Origin: Chloracidobacterium sp.
GTDB taxonomy: Bacteria > Acidobacteriota > Blastocatellia > Pyrinomonadales > Pyrinomonadaceae
Length of the DNA stretch: 64,000 bases
Direction of reading: 5' to 3'
NCBI GenBank assembly: GCA_016706275.1
Contig: JADJJY010000002.1
Location: 234,001-298,000, forward strand
The notes beneath the pieces are model-generated. The model made no database searches. It saw only the letters and a program-made list of their open reading frames with translations, and had not been told where the DNA came from. Positions 1-9,481 of this stretch are shown in pieces. Position 1 is the stretch's first letter; every line of letters begins with the position of its first letter. The position numbers were made by a program, and so were the translations under genes.

Positions 1-2
1 CG

Positions 3-95
3 CTGCAAAAATCCGATATGCTGGTTGAAAAGCTCCGGATCAAACTCGAAAAAGACATCGACGACGCGTTGACCGATCCTCCGATCGATAAATAA
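3..95 (+). CDS. C-terminal fragment of an unidentified protein
   Basis: An open frame runs in from the left edge and ends at TAA 93-95, giving the last 30 residues of a protein. The tail is highly charged (for example EKLRIKLEKDIDDALTD) and could be helical, but it is too short to identify. It is the only frame without an early stop at the window edge, and it is followed by a hairpin and a T-rich stretch, as expected of a gene end. The function cannot be told from what is visible. Confidence 0.5.
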   Translation: MQKSDMLVEKLRIKLEKDIDDALTDPPIDK

Positions 96-122
96 GAGTT
101 TTGGACGCGAATGAACACGAAT

Positions 123-158
123 ATCACGAATAAGAAATTGTTCGTGATTCTTTATTCC
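123..158 (+). terminator. hairpin after the left-edge gene, possible terminator
   Basis: ATCACGAA (123-130) and TTCGTGAT (141-148) form a perfect 8-bp stem around a 10-nt loop, followed by a T-rich stretch. The left arm belongs to a longer word-repeat stretch (about 109-130) in which CACGAAT recurs. It could end transcription of the gene that stops at 95. The stem is AT-rich and the T-run is interrupted, so termination is uncertain. Confidence 0.4.
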
Positions 159-163
159 ACTTC

Positions 164-202
164 TTGGTCCACCTTGGTCCACCTGGTCCGGACCGGACCA
201 AA
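164..202. repeat. interspersed TGGTCC repeat, copy 1
   Basis: Three TTGGTCC/CTGGTCC words are followed by the self-complementary GGTCCGGACC and a further GGACC. A close copy lies at 58060-58106, about 58 kb away, also intergenic. The shared core is TGGTCCACCTTGGTCCA-like words followed by TGGTCCGGACCGGACCAAA. This points to a dispersed palindromic element; its function is unknown. Confidence 0.7.
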
Positions 203-307
203 ATGTGGATAAAAATAACCTGCAAGAACATACAACCTCGTCCGTTCTGTGAATGTCTAACTTAAAGCCCACGGCACCGGGGCTGTATTACCAATTGGGA
301 GAACATT

Positions 308-2578
308 ATGACGCACAGATCTTTTGCCGCTATTTTGGGCATTGCTTTTTCCGCATTTCTTTTTACCTCGACAGCGCCCGCACAGGGCATTATTATCCCG
401 ATAGTTTGCGATTCGCGTCCGTGCAGGCCGCGTCCAATTCCGCAGCCGCTGCCAAACGCACTGCCGGTAAAATCGATCAAACTTGACACCAAGATCAACG
501 GCCAAGTGGCGACGACGCACGTCGAGCAGGTGTTTAGGAATGACACGCAGTACACGCTCGAGGGCACGTACTTTTTCCCGATACCCGAAACGGCGTCGAT
601 CGTGGAGTTCGCTATCTGGGAAAACGGCAAAAAGCTGGTTGGTGAGGTGCGTAGCCGCGAAGAAGCGAGACGTATATACGACGAAATAGTCCGGCGGCAA
701 AAAGATCCGGGCTTGCTCGAATACGCGGGCAAAGACCTTTTTCAGGCGTCGATCTTTCCCATTCCGCCAAATTCGGACAAGAAACTCGAAATGACCTACA
801 GCGAGGTGCTCAAGGCCGATTCGGGCACCGTCGCTTACCGCTATCCGCTAGGGACCGGACGAAATGTCTGGGCAAATCGCGGGCCGCGACAGCTTGAAGA
901 CGCAGTCTATGACCGCCGCGACGGCAGGCTCACGCCGCTTGGGCCAAAGCAGCAGTTTGGCACCGTGTCGGGTTCGATCGAGATCGTGGGCAAAGAGGCA
1001 CTGAGAAATATCTACTCGCCTTCGCACAAGATAGACGTAACGAATAAGGGCGAGACAGCGGCAAAGATCTCATTTGAAACAACGAGCAACGACAGCGATT
1101 TTTCGTTGTTCTACGGGCTGTCAAACAACGATTTTGGCATGTCGCTCGTCACCTATCGCGAACCGGGCAAGGACGGGTACTTTTTGCTGATGCTCTCGCC
1201 AAAGGACAACATTTCCGAAAAAGAACTTGTGAGCAAGGACATCGTCTTTGTTCTCGATACATCAGGTTCGATGGCCGATGAGGGCAAGATGGACAAGGCC
1301 AAAAAGGCTCTGCTTTTTGGCATCCGCACGCTGCGTGACGGCGACCGGTTTAACGTCATCAACTTTGCGGGCGAGGAACACATGATGGAACGCGGTCTGA
1401 TCGCCGCCAACGCCGCTGGCAAGAAACGCGGTGAGGAATTTGTCGAACGCCTATCGCCGAACGGCGGCACGAATATTAACGATTCGCTCATCGCGAGCCT
1501 CAAACAATTTGAGAAAAGCGACAGGCCAAAGATGCTGGTGTTCATGACGGACGGTTTGCCGACTGTCGGTGAAACGAACGTCGACAAAATTATTGGCAAT
1601 TTGAAAAATGCTAAGAACGTCGATGTGCGTATTTTCCCGTTCGGATTTGGCTACGATGTTAATACGACTTTGCTCGACAAGATCGGTACGGAAAACTCGG
1701 GCATCTCCGAATACGTTCAACCAAAAGAGGATCTTGAGATCAAGGTTTCGAGCTTTTTCCAAAAAGTGAGTTCGCCGGTGCTTGCCGATCTCGACCTAGA
1801 TTTTGGCCCTTTGCTTACCGAATACACTTATCCGCGAAAGCTGACGGACCTTTTCCGAGGTATGCAGATGACGATCATTGGGCGGTATAAGAACACCAAT
1901 GATCTCAAGAACATCACGCTCAAGCTTACAGGCAAAGCCGGAACGGAAAGCCGCACGTTTAACTACACAAACCTTGATTTTCCGGTTCGCTCGGACGAGA
2001 ATAGCTTTTTGCCGCGTCTGTGGGCGAGCCGCCGTGTCGGTTGGCTGCTCGAGCAGATCCGCAACAACGGCGAGACCAAAGAGGTACGCGACGAGCTCGT
2101 CCAGCTTCGCACACGCTCCGGACTCGTGACGCCCTATACTTCTTATCTAGCGACTGACGGTTCTATGGCAAACGTCAGCCGTGACGCTCCTGCCGCAATG
2201 GATATGATGGTCGCCGGACAGACGAGGGCCAAAGAAAAGAGCGGAGCAGGTGCCGTGACACTGAGCACGCAGCAAAATGCGATGAAGGTAAACTCGGGGC
2301 TGTATGATGAAGACAAAAAGGATGTAAGAGAGCAGATCGTTCTCAGGAACACTATGAACAATCAGTTTGTCGCAAATAAAAACTTCATCAATCAAAACGG
2401 CGTCTGGGTCGATTCGGACTTCAATCCGAATTCGGAGCGGCCGGAAACGGGCGTAAAGTTTGCCAGCGACGAATACTTCAAACTCATCGAACGTGAGCCG
2501 GGCCTCGCCCCGTATCTCTCGCTCGGCGATCAGGTCGTCGTTGTTTGGAAGGGAATGGTGTACCGAATAACGAAATAG
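308..2578 (+). CDS. secreted VIT and von Willebrand factor A domain protein
   Basis: A 756-residue exported protein. A signal peptide spans about residues 1-26 (MTHRSFAAILGIAFSAFLF, ending APA-QG). A VIT (vault / inter-alpha-trypsin-like) domain follows at about 45-170. A VWA domain lies at about 310-490, with MIDAS residues visible: DTSGS near 317, the Thr of GGTNINDS, and MTDGLPT. The VIT+VWA pair is known from inter-alpha-trypsin inhibitor-like and bacterial surface proteins and suggests metal-dependent ligand binding outside the cytoplasm; the ligand is unknown. The C-terminal region of about 250 residues has no domain I recognise. No sortase motif or lipobox is visible. Start: ATG 308, preceded by GGGAGAACATT. 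Confidence 0.85.
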   Translation: MTHRSFAAILGIAFSAFLFTSTAPAQGIIIPIVCDSRPCRPRPIPQPLPNALPVKSIKLDTKINGQVATTHVEQVFRNDTQYTLEGTYFFPIPETASIVEFAIWENGKKLVGEVRSREEARRIYDEIVRRQKDPGLLEYAGKDLFQASIFPIPPNSDKKLEMTYSEVLKADSGTVAYRYPLGTGRNVWANRGPRQLEDAVYDRRDGRLTPLGPKQQFGTVSGSIEIVGKEALRNIYSPSHKIDVTNKGETAAKISFETTSNDSDFSLFYGLSNNDFGMSLVTYREPGKDGYFLLMLSPKDNISEKELVSKDIVFVLDTSGSMADEGKMDKAKKALLFGIRTLRDGDRFNVINFAGEEHMMERGLIAANAAGKKRGEEFVERLSPNGGTNINDSLIASLKQFEKSDRPKMLVFMTDGLPTVGETNVDKIIGNLKNAKNVDVRIFPFGFGYDVNTTLLDKIGTENSGISEYVQPKEDLEIKVSSFFQKVSSPVLADLDLDFGPLLTEYTYPRKLTDLFRGMQMTIIGRYKNTNDLKNITLKLTGKAGTESRTFNYTNLDFPVRSDENSFLPRLWASRRVGWLLEQIRNNGETKEVRDELVQLRTRSGLVTPYTSYLATDGSMANVSRDAPAAMDMMVAGQTRAKEKSGAGAVTLSTQQNAMKVNSGLYDEDKKDVREQIVLRNTMNNQFVANKNFINQNGVWVDSDFNPNSERPETGVKFASDEYFKLIEREPGLAPYLSLGDQVVVVWKGMVYRITK

Positions 2579-2596
2579 TACCCATTAACATTAAAA

Positions 2597-2656
2597 TAAG
2601 GTGATTTTCGAGCGTGGAATGTTTATTCTATTTACCGAAGATCACCTTTTTTTTCG
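2597..2656 (+). terminator. wide inverted repeat with T-run between two secreted-protein genes
   Basis: AAGGTGAT (2597-2604) pairs with ATCACCTT (2641-2648). An inner TCG/CGA match and a run of eight Ts directly follow. The arms are about 36 nt apart, longer than a usual intrinsic terminator. It may end transcription of the VIT-VWA gene or act as a leader structure for the next gene, whose ribosome-binding site begins right after it. Confidence 0.4.
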
Positions 2657-2667
2657 GAGGCTTTGCA

Positions 2668-3639
2668 GTGAAAAGTTATATTGTCCTGTCATTACTTATA
2701 GTTGGTTTGGCTGTCGGGGCATTTGCCCAGAACGGCTGGGTGCAGCGTGTCGCCAATACCGAGCGTGATCTTGTCGCCGTGTATTTCACCGGCTCCGACA
2801 AAGGCTGGATCGCGGGCGACAGCGGCTACCTTGCTTCGACGACAGACGGCGGCAAATCCTGGACACCGTATCCGCTCAACACCGATGAGGACATCAACGA
2901 GATCTATTTTCGCAACGACGACAACGGCTATCTCGTCGCCGGGCGAAAGATGTACAGCACCCGCGATGCGGGCAGGACTTGGCAAGAGATACGCATTTAT
3001 CGTAGCGGGGAATTTGGTGCCGGACGGCCGGAATTTCTTAGCATTCGGTTCTCGGACAAAAAGCGCGGTTATGTCGTCGGGTCGGTCCTTCGGACAAGCG
3101 GCAATGACGATATTGTGGTTGATTCGCTGCTGATGCGGACCGAAGACGGCGGCGACACCTGGCGACGGATCACTGTTCCGTCAAAGACAGAGCTGTTTCA
3201 CCTAGATTTTGACGGCAATTCGCGCGGCTGGATCGTCGGCGACAGCGGCGTGATATTAGCCTCGACCGATGAAGGCAATACTTGGGTCAAACAAACCTCC
3301 GGCACGACGATGCCACTTTATAATGTCGATTTTCGAGACAGCAAAGAGGGCTATATCGTCGGCAAATCGGGGACCATCCTACGTACCGAAAACGGCGGCT
3401 CGTTTTGGGAAAAGGTCGGTACCAATTTCAAAGACACATTTATGCGTGTCGATTTTGCCGATGACAAGAACGGCTGGGCCGTCGGATACGCTGGAACGAT
3501 CCTCCGCTCGAGCGATAAAGGCAAATCCTGGATACGTCAGGAAAGCGGTACCCGCGACCGTATTTACGGCCTTTATATGGACAAAAAATACGGCTGGGCC
3601 GTCGGTGCAAAAGGCCTAGTATTGCAGTTCAAAAAATAA
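2668..3639 (+). CDS. secreted YCF48/BNR-like beta-propeller protein
   Basis: GTG 2668 is preferred because CGGAGG lies about 8 nt upstream and the reading then opens with a clean signal peptide (MKSYIVLSLLIVGLAVGAFA-QNG). The open frame itself runs 18 codons further upstream. The mature protein of about 300 residues consists of repeated units of the form GWIVGDSG-x-I-x-TxDGGxTW, five to seven in number. These are typical of photosynthesis-system-II assembly factor YCF48-like / BNR propellers. Such proteins probably act as periplasmic or surface scaffolds; a catalytic role is not suggested. It sits between two other exported proteins. Confidence 0.82.
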   Translation: MKSYIVLSLLIVGLAVGAFAQNGWVQRVANTERDLVAVYFTGSDKGWIAGDSGYLASTTDGGKSWTPYPLNTDEDINEIYFRNDDNGYLVAGRKMYSTRDAGRTWQEIRIYRSGEFGAGRPEFLSIRFSDKKRGYVVGSVLRTSGNDDIVVDSLLMRTEDGGDTWRRITVPSKTELFHLDFDGNSRGWIVGDSGVILASTDEGNTWVKQTSGTTMPLYNVDFRDSKEGYIVGKSGTILRTENGGSFWEKVGTNFKDTFMRVDFADDKNGWAVGYAGTILRSSDKGKSWIRQESGTRDRIYGLYMDKKYGWAVGAKGLVLQFKK

Positions 3640-3672
3640 ATAAAAAAAATCTGCTTATAACCCCCGTTTTAA

Positions 3673-3701
3673 TTAACACTTTTGTAAAACTGTGCTATAT
3701 T
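3673..3701 (+). promoter_or_regulatory. sigma70-like promoter for the Oar-like receptor
   Basis: TTAACA (3673-3678) and TATATT (3696-3701) are separated by exactly 17 bp in an AT-rich intergenic stretch. This would give a leader of about 70 nt before ATG 3779. Recognised by consensus match only. Confidence 0.45.
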
Positions 3702-3778
3702 TCATAACAATTTCCGTTAACTTTACGTTTACATATCACAAAATTTGATCGGCGATCTATTTCTTGGGAGGGAAACAG

Positions 3779-6700
3779 ATGTTAAGAAAGCATTTTTTTA
3801 AGGCGTTTACGCTTTTAGCAGTTACGTTTGCGCTCGCGAGCGTAAATTTTGCGCAAGGTACGACCTCGCGATTTACCGGTACCGTTACTGATTCGTCAGG
3901 TGCGGTCGTTTCTGGAGCCACTGTGTCGCTTAAACGAGACGGCACTGGAACCGCTATAACTACACAGACTAACGAAAATGGTAATTATACGTTCGACCTT
4001 ATCCAAGCTGGCAATTATGAGGTCAAGGTTGAAAAGCAAGGGTTTAAGACCTCCATTTCGAAAGGTAATCCGGCTTACGTGAATTTACCGTCTACGGTGA
4101 ATTTCGTATTAGAGGTTGGCGATGTTTCGGCAACTGTGAGTGTCGACGGGTCTGCCGAAATTGTGCAAACTGCAACTTCTGGAAATATTGGAACCACAAT
4201 AGATCAACGAGCGATCGAAAGTTTGCCAATCATCGGGCTTCGGGGACGCAATCCACTTGATTTAGTTGACTTCCAGCCAGGTGCGAGTGTTGGCGCCAAT
4301 ACCGGCGGCGGGATTCATGTTCACGGTTCACGCGACCGGTCGTTTAATTACACCTTAGATGGTATTGACATTAACGATCCAAGTGCGGGCGGCTCTAATT
4401 TTACGCCACTGCGTCCAAATCCCGATTCAATACAAGAGTTTCAAATTGTAACCAGTAATTTCACGGCCGAATTAGGACGTAGCTCTGGAGCACAGGTGAC
4501 TTTTGTTACTAGACCCGGAACAAATGACTTTCATGGTAATCTGTTTGAATATTTTCAGACTCCGGGTGCAAATGCTAACGAAACAGCGAGTAATCTCTTG
4601 GGGCTGCCACGTCGTAATTTTTTACAGCACATTTATGGGGGAAGTATCGGCGGCCCCTTGCCTAATCTCGGCTTTGGAGAAGGAACCAAACCTGGGTTTA
4701 TGAGGAACAAGGCCTTTTTCTTTGTGAATATTCAAAAATTGAGCGCGTTGGAAACTAGCCGCGTTTCTCGAACAGTTTATACTCAGGAAGCTAGAAATGG
4801 GTTGTTTCGATATATAACGGGAACTGGGCTTCGAAATACTCCTGCAGGTGCAACTAACGCAACGGTCAATTCATCCGGTGCGTCGTTGTTCCCTACTTGT
4901 AGCGGTATGGTTACAACCAATTGCATTAACTCATACAATATTGCTACAAATCCATCGGGTGTTGGGATTGATCCAACGTTATTAGCTGAGATCAATTCAA
5001 TGCCCTTGCCGAATGATTTTGCTGTTGGCGACGGGTTAAATATTGCGGGATTTAATTTCCTTGTGCCTCAAAAAGAAAAGCAATTTGATTTTGTTACGAG
5101 AATTGACTACAAGTTTTCTGAGACAAATACTATTTATGGCCGTTACGCTCAGGGAAGACAACAATCGTTTGGCGATTCGGTTAATGGTGGAGGCTCCGCA
5201 TTTCCGGGAACCCCTATTTTGGTTTATACAGATCGGAAACCAAAGAACTTAGCGATAAACCACAGATTTTCGCCTAGTAGTAATATTACCAATGAGTTTA
5301 TCTTTGGTTATAGCACTTTCTCCTTTGATTTCATTGCACCGGAAACCGTAGCATCCGCCAATTACACTTACAATCTCGTTACAACACCGAATACAAATGT
5401 TCGTGGGAATTCACGAACCGTAAGAACGTATCAGTTTGTCGATAACATGAATTGGGTGAACGGTAATCATCTATTCAAAGGCGGCATTAATTTCCGTTTC
5501 GGACGACATACTGATAGCCGTTCATCAGTTGCCGGCACCGAAATCGAAGGTCGTGTCACCTTTGGCAGTACTTTTGACGCCGCACAAACGGCTTTATTCG
5601 GTCTTCCAACAACCGGAATCAATACGTCTAACGATATCGGCCGATTGAGAAGCCAAATCGCTGATTTTCTTGGGCGTATCGGTTCGGTAAGTCAAGCATT
5701 TGTGTCAAACCAGAGCGGGGCTGCGTTTGAAGCACCGGGAACTCGTTGGACATTTCAACATTTCTATCCTGAGTATGACTTTTATTTTCAAGACTCATGG
5801 AAAATAAAGCCAAATCTTCTGATAGATTTGGGTGTGCGTTATGAACTTAAGCTTTCACCGTCTTCAAGCGGTCTTCCTATTTTAGCTCCGAATCAACTGG
5901 TTGCATTTGATGGCCAGCCAAGCAGTACAGTCAAATGGGTTGAAGGTAAGCTTTTCAAGAATGACCGCAATAATATTGCCCCGTCAATCGGGTTTGCTTG
6001 GGACCCTTTTAAGAACGGAAAAATGTCGATTCGCGCAAATTACCGGCTTTCTTATGATAGGTTCAATTCTCAAGTAAATGGAGCACAGCTTTTCCAAAGT
6101 GCTCCTGGAAACAATGTTGGGGTTACAAATACAACAATTGGACAAGGGTTAAGTTATTTGAGAAACGGCTTGCCGGTGTTAACCCCAACTACGACTCCAG
6201 CGACTGAGCGTCAACCCGCAGCCTTTGGTTCCACTTTACAAACTGTGTTTGACCCGCGTTCAGAATATCCTGAAATCAAGTCTTGGTCGGTCAGTTTTCA
6301 ACGCGAGCTGTTTTGGAATAATGTAATTGAAGTGAATTACATTGGAAAGCGTGGCAACAAGCTTTTTGGTGCGTACAATGCGAATGAAGCCAATATCAAC
6401 GCTCAGCCAACCGGGTTTAATAGCTTTCTGACTGAATTTAATGCTATTCGAGCAAATGCCGCGTATAACAGCCCGCTGATAAATGCCCTTTACACAGGAA
6501 GCGCGGCCAATAATGCAGGTACTGCGACTTTTCGTTCGACGAATGGGACTAATATCGTCAACGGAAATGTCGCGTCTGCGGCCATTTCAGTCTCAAGCAG
6601 AGCTTCCGGCACTAGCCAGATGATCGCAGTTAATGGGTTTAGCCCGACTCTCTTTGTTCCGTTCCCACAGTTCGGGGGGCTTCGCGTTTTAGATACCACC

Positions 6701-7489
6701 GATTATTCCAGATACCGAGCTTTAGAGATTGATCTTAAGCGAAGAAATTCTAACGGAATTGGTTATCAAATAAGCTATGTTTGGTCACTATCGAAAGATA
6801 CAAGATCTTATGATCCAACCTTTACGATTGCCAGTACAGGAATTTCGAGTGCTCAGTCTTCGAGTAGTACGCCTTTTAAGAATAACGATAAAAGGCTGAA
6901 TTATGCTTGGTCTGACTTTGATCGTCGGCATGTGTTTAACGTAATGTTTATTGCTGAGTTGCCTTTTGGAAAGGGAAAACGGTTTGGCTCGAACCTTCCA
7001 ATGGCGGCAGATTGGCTGTTAGGGGGGTGGCAATTTTCCGCGTTGGGCAACCGTGGATCCGGTCGTCCGTTCACAGTCTATTCTGGAGTCACTACCCTTA
7101 GTAATAGTGTGACGACCCCGTCAAATTGCACAGGCTGCTCGCGTAGTTTAGGAGCGGTGACTCTAGAAAATGGAACTACTTACTACTTTGATGCGGCGAA
7201 AAGAGCAATGTTCTCACAGCCTGCTCCAGGAGAATTTAGTAATGTCGGGAGAAATTATTTCATTGCTCCACCTACATTTCGATTTGACACTTCGCTGTCT
7301 AAGAAATTCAGAATTAGAGAAAGCATGAATTTTGAATTAAGGATAGATGCAAGAAATGTCTTAAATGGAGTTGTCTATGGGTTTGGCAATGCGATTGTTA
7401 ACTCAACGACAGCACCATTTGGTCAAATTCGAACGGACATAAATAGTGCGGCACGTCGTATTCAGTTCTCGGGTAAATTTAACTTCTAA
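3779..7489 (+). CDS. Oar-like TonB-dependent receptor with carboxypeptidase-regulatory-like N-terminus
   Basis: A 1236-residue outer-membrane protein. ATG 3779 is chosen because GGGAGG ends 7 nt upstream; the frame also offers TTG 3764. A signal peptide ends near VNFAQG. A carboxypeptidase-regulatory-like Ig fold follows (FTGTVTDSSGAVVSGATVSL ... NENGNYTF) at about residues 27-110, then a plug-like region (TLDGIDIND ... GAQVTFVTRPGTN). The remainder is a long, aromatic-rich beta-barrel ending in a terminal Phe (QFSGKFNF), usual for BAM substrates. This layout is characteristic of the large Oar-like receptors abundant in Acidobacteria. The substrate is unknown. Codon choice looks more AT-rich than in the neighbours (many TTT, AAT, ATT and GTT codons). 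No TonB/ExbB genes are nearby. Confidence 0.88.
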   Translation: MLRKHFFKAFTLLAVTFALASVNFAQGTTSRFTGTVTDSSGAVVSGATVSLKRDGTGTAITTQTNENGNYTFDLIQAGNYEVKVEKQGFKTSISKGNPAYVNLPSTVNFVLEVGDVSATVSVDGSAEIVQTATSGNIGTTIDQRAIESLPIIGLRGRNPLDLVDFQPGASVGANTGGGIHVHGSRDRSFNYTLDGIDINDPSAGGSNFTPLRPNPDSIQEFQIVTSNFTAELGRSSGAQVTFVTRPGTNDFHGNLFEYFQTPGANANETASNLLGLPRRNFLQHIYGGSIGGPLPNLGFGEGTKPGFMRNKAFFFVNIQKLSALETSRVSRTVYTQEARNGLFRYITGTGLRNTPAGATNATVNSSGASLFPTCSGMVTTNCINSYNIATNPSGVGIDPTLLAEINSMPLPNDFAVGDGLNIAGFNFLVPQKEKQFDFVTRIDYKFSETNTIYGRYAQGRQQSFGDSVNGGGSAFPGTPILVYTDRKPKNLAINHRFSPSSNITNEFIFGYSTFSFDFIAPETVASANYTYNLVTTPNTNVRGNSRTVRTYQFVDNMNWVNGNHLFKGGINFRFGRHTDSRSSVAGTEIEGRVTFGSTFDAAQTALFGLPTTGINTSNDIGRLRSQIADFLGRIGSVSQAFVSNQSGAAFEAPGTRWTFQHFYPEYDFYFQDSWKIKPNLLIDLGVRYELKLSPSSSGLPILAPNQLVAFDGQPSSTVKWVEGKLFKNDRNNIAPSIGFAWDPFKNGKMSIRANYRLSYDRFNSQVNGAQLFQSAPGNNVGVTNTTIGQGLSYLRNGLPVLTPTTTPATERQPAAFGSTLQTVFDPRSEYPEIKSWSVSFQRELFWNNVIEVNYIGKRGNKLFGAYNANEANINAQPTGFNSFLTEFNAIRANAAYNSPLINALYTGSAANNAGTATFRSTNGTNIVNGNVASAAISVSSRASGTSQMIAVNGFSPTLFVPFPQFGGLRVLDTTDYSRYRALEIDLKRRNSNGIGYQISYVWSLSKDTRSYDPTFTIASTGISSAQSSSSTPFKNNDKRLNYAWSDFDRRHVFNVMFIAELPFGKGKRFGSNLPMAADWLLGGWQFSALGNRGSGRPFTVYSGVTTLSNSVTTPSNCTGCSRSLGAVTLENGTTYYFDAAKRAMFSQPAPGEFSNVGRNYFIAPPTFRFDTSLSKKFRIRESMNFELRIDARNVLNGVVYGFGNAIVNSTTAPFGQIRTDINSAARRIQFSGKFNF

Positions 7490-7510
7490 GCCTGAGAAAT
7501 TTAACTCATT

Positions 7511-7547
7511 GCCGCGGCTCGCAAGGGCCGCGGCCTTTTTATTTATT
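7511..7547 (+). terminator. rho-independent terminator after the Oar-like receptor
   Basis: GCCGCGGC (7511-7518) pairs perfectly with GCCGCGGC (7527-7534) around an 8-nt loop and is followed by CTTTTTATTTATT. The T-run is only on the plus-strand side, so it serves the receptor gene. The convergent protease gene ends inside its tail, at 7539. Confidence 0.85.
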
Positions 7548-9251
7548 GAGTCTTCGCTTTGCAGCCAATTGGGCGAGCTGGCCGGCACGGGGAAGGGTTT
7601 CGACTGCTTTGGCGACTTGCGGGTCGTCTTCTGTCACGACCTGTTGAGCGGCATTTACGCCATACGAAGCCATTATGATGTTGTAGCGAAGCCGGAGTTT
7701 GATAAATGCAGCCTCGGCAGTGAGCTGTTTGTCGCTAAATCTCCACGTCCCTTGTTTCTTTACAAATGAGAGGAACGCAGATTTAAGAGCCTCGGTTGAC
7801 GGGAGATCTCTCGGCGTTACGCGATTGCCGGTGGTAAACGATGTCGCGGTGTATGATTCCAAGCCGGCAATGCGGCCTGAGAGGACTTCGCGTGCAAAGA
7901 AAAATATCGGGTCGACCAGAGCGGCACGCAGTGCGGTGATCTCGTCGGCTTTGACCTTTTCGTCGGGCGTGATGCCGTCGCCGCCAAAAACTGTTCTATC
8001 CGTCACCGTTCGCATAGCTATCGAGGAACCGACAAGAGCGGCGGCGTTTTCGGTGTGATTGAAATAGTCGTAAAGATCCATCCGCGTGTAGTCTCGCTGG
8101 ATCGATCGGCCCGACGGCGTCAGGTAACGTGCGGTCGTCAACGTCAATCCTGTGCTGCCCGGCAGGTCGAGTACGCTCTGGACGAGGCCCTTGCCAAAAG
8201 TCTTATCGCCAACGATCATCGCACGGTCATTGTCCTGAAAAGCTCCTGCGACGATCTCTGAGGCAGATGCTGTATCTTCGTTTACAAGCACGACGAGCGG
8301 CATAGTCTCCGGGTTGGTATTAGCCGACCGCCAAACGCGATTGTCGATACGCGAGCGGCCCTTTTGCGAAAGGATAAGCGTTCCTGCCGGCAGAAATTTC
8401 TCCGCGACCTTTACCGCCTGATCGACGATACCGCCGCCGTTATTCCTGAGGTCCAGTACGAGCGAACGCATGCCTTGTCGTTTCAACTCCCGCATTGCTA
8501 CGTCAAATTCATCGCTGGTCGTGTAGTTAAATCCTTCGGATAATTCAATGTAGCCGACACCTGGACGCAATATATACGCATCAGGTATCGATGGTTGCGG
8601 TACGCGTCCGCGCCGTAACTCGACCGTTTCGATCTGGTTTGTCGCAGCCCGTTCGATCGACATCCGAAGCACAGTCCCATTGGCCCCGCGTATCTTATCG
8701 CGAACGTCATCCGACGCCTTGCCGGTCATTTTTTCGCCGTTGATGGCGACTATCTTATCGCCGTAACGAAGCTGAGCCCTTGACGCAGGCGAACCGGGAA
8801 ATGTCGCTAAGATAAATGTATCGAGAACACCCGAACGCTCAAAATTTGCGATCGTAGCTCCGATGCCTGTGTAGCCGCTTTTTTGTTCGTCAAGCAGATC
8901 TTTCCAGTCGGCAACGCCGTGAAAATTTGAATGCGGATCCAGCGTATGCAGTGCCCCGGTCAGGGCGGACTCGGTCATCTCGGCACGGCTGATCTTGCGT
9001 CCGTCGATGTAGTTGCGGGCAATAATGTCTTCGGCATCGCGTATCTCGGCGGCGATCCTCGAAGTTTTTGTTTCCGGCTCGGCATTCGGCGGAATTGTCG
9101 CGGAACCGCCAGATGCTGTAAATGTGCTGCCGCGTTTGATCGAGAAAGGCTCAGCCGGTGCGTTTAGCGGCGATTTTAGCTGGGCCGGCACACTCGCCGC
9201 TAGGGCGGATGCGATGAGAAAGACGCGAAAGTTGCGGCCGGCTTGGTACAT
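7539..9251 (-). CDS. S41 family C-terminal processing peptidase with PDZ domain
   Basis: About 570 residues from ATG 9251. The frame is open up to a TTG at 9341, but the ATG gives a proper export signal (MYQAGRNFRVFLIASALAAS-VPAQ). A PDZ domain (GIGATIANFERSG ... GDKIVAINGEKM) precedes the S41 protease domain. The catalytic Ser (about 329, in TASASEI) and Lys (about 354, in TFGKGLVQ) are 25 residues apart, as in the Prc/CtpA dyad. The family cleaves non-polar C-termini of periplasmic proteins. It probably acts in the envelope, but substrates are not indicated. It is transcribed alone, convergent with the receptor gene. Confidence 0.88.
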   Translation of the reverse strand: MYQAGRNFRVFLIASALAASVPAQLKSPLNAPAEPFSIKRGSTFTASGGSATIPPNAEPETKTSRIAAEIRDAEDIIARNYIDGRKISRAEMTESALTGALHTLDPHSNFHGVADWKDLLDEQKSGYTGIGATIANFERSGVLDTFILATFPGSPASRAQLRYGDKIVAINGEKMTGKASDDVRDKIRGANGTVLRMSIERAATNQIETVELRRGRVPQPSIPDAYILRPGVGYIELSEGFNYTTSDEFDVAMRELKRQGMRSLVLDLRNNGGGIVDQAVKVAEKFLPAGTLILSQKGRSRIDNRVWRSANTNPETMPLVVLVNEDTASASEIVAGAFQDNDRAMIVGDKTFGKGLVQSVLDLPGSTGLTLTTARYLTPSGRSIQRDYTRMDLYDYFNHTENAAALVGSSIAMRTVTDRTVFGGDGITPDEKVKADEITALRAALVDPIFFFAREVLSGRIAGLESYTATSFTTGNRVTPRDLPSTEALKSAFLSFVKKQGTWRFSDKQLTAEAAFIKLRLRYNIIMASYGVNAAQQVVTEDDPQVAKAVETLPRAGQLAQLAAKRRLNK

Positions 9252-9481
9252 AGGCGAAATGAAAAACAAATAGACCCATGACTGGCACACCCACGAGGCG
9301 GCCTGTCGGAAAAAAAGATCGGCGGAATTAACGGCACTCAATCACCGCCGATCACACATTTGGTATGCCTACTTTATACACTCAAACGGGGTGTATTTCC
9401 AAATTTTCAGATCAAAATATCGTAGTTTGAGGTGCTTTGATTTTTGTCTGCGGAAGTGTTCTCATAAAATATAAAGTAAAT

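Noticed and set aside
9252..9341. TTG-initiated N-terminal extension of the S41 protease
   Set aside because: The ATG at 9251 gives a standard signal peptide directly; the extension has no ribosome-binding site.
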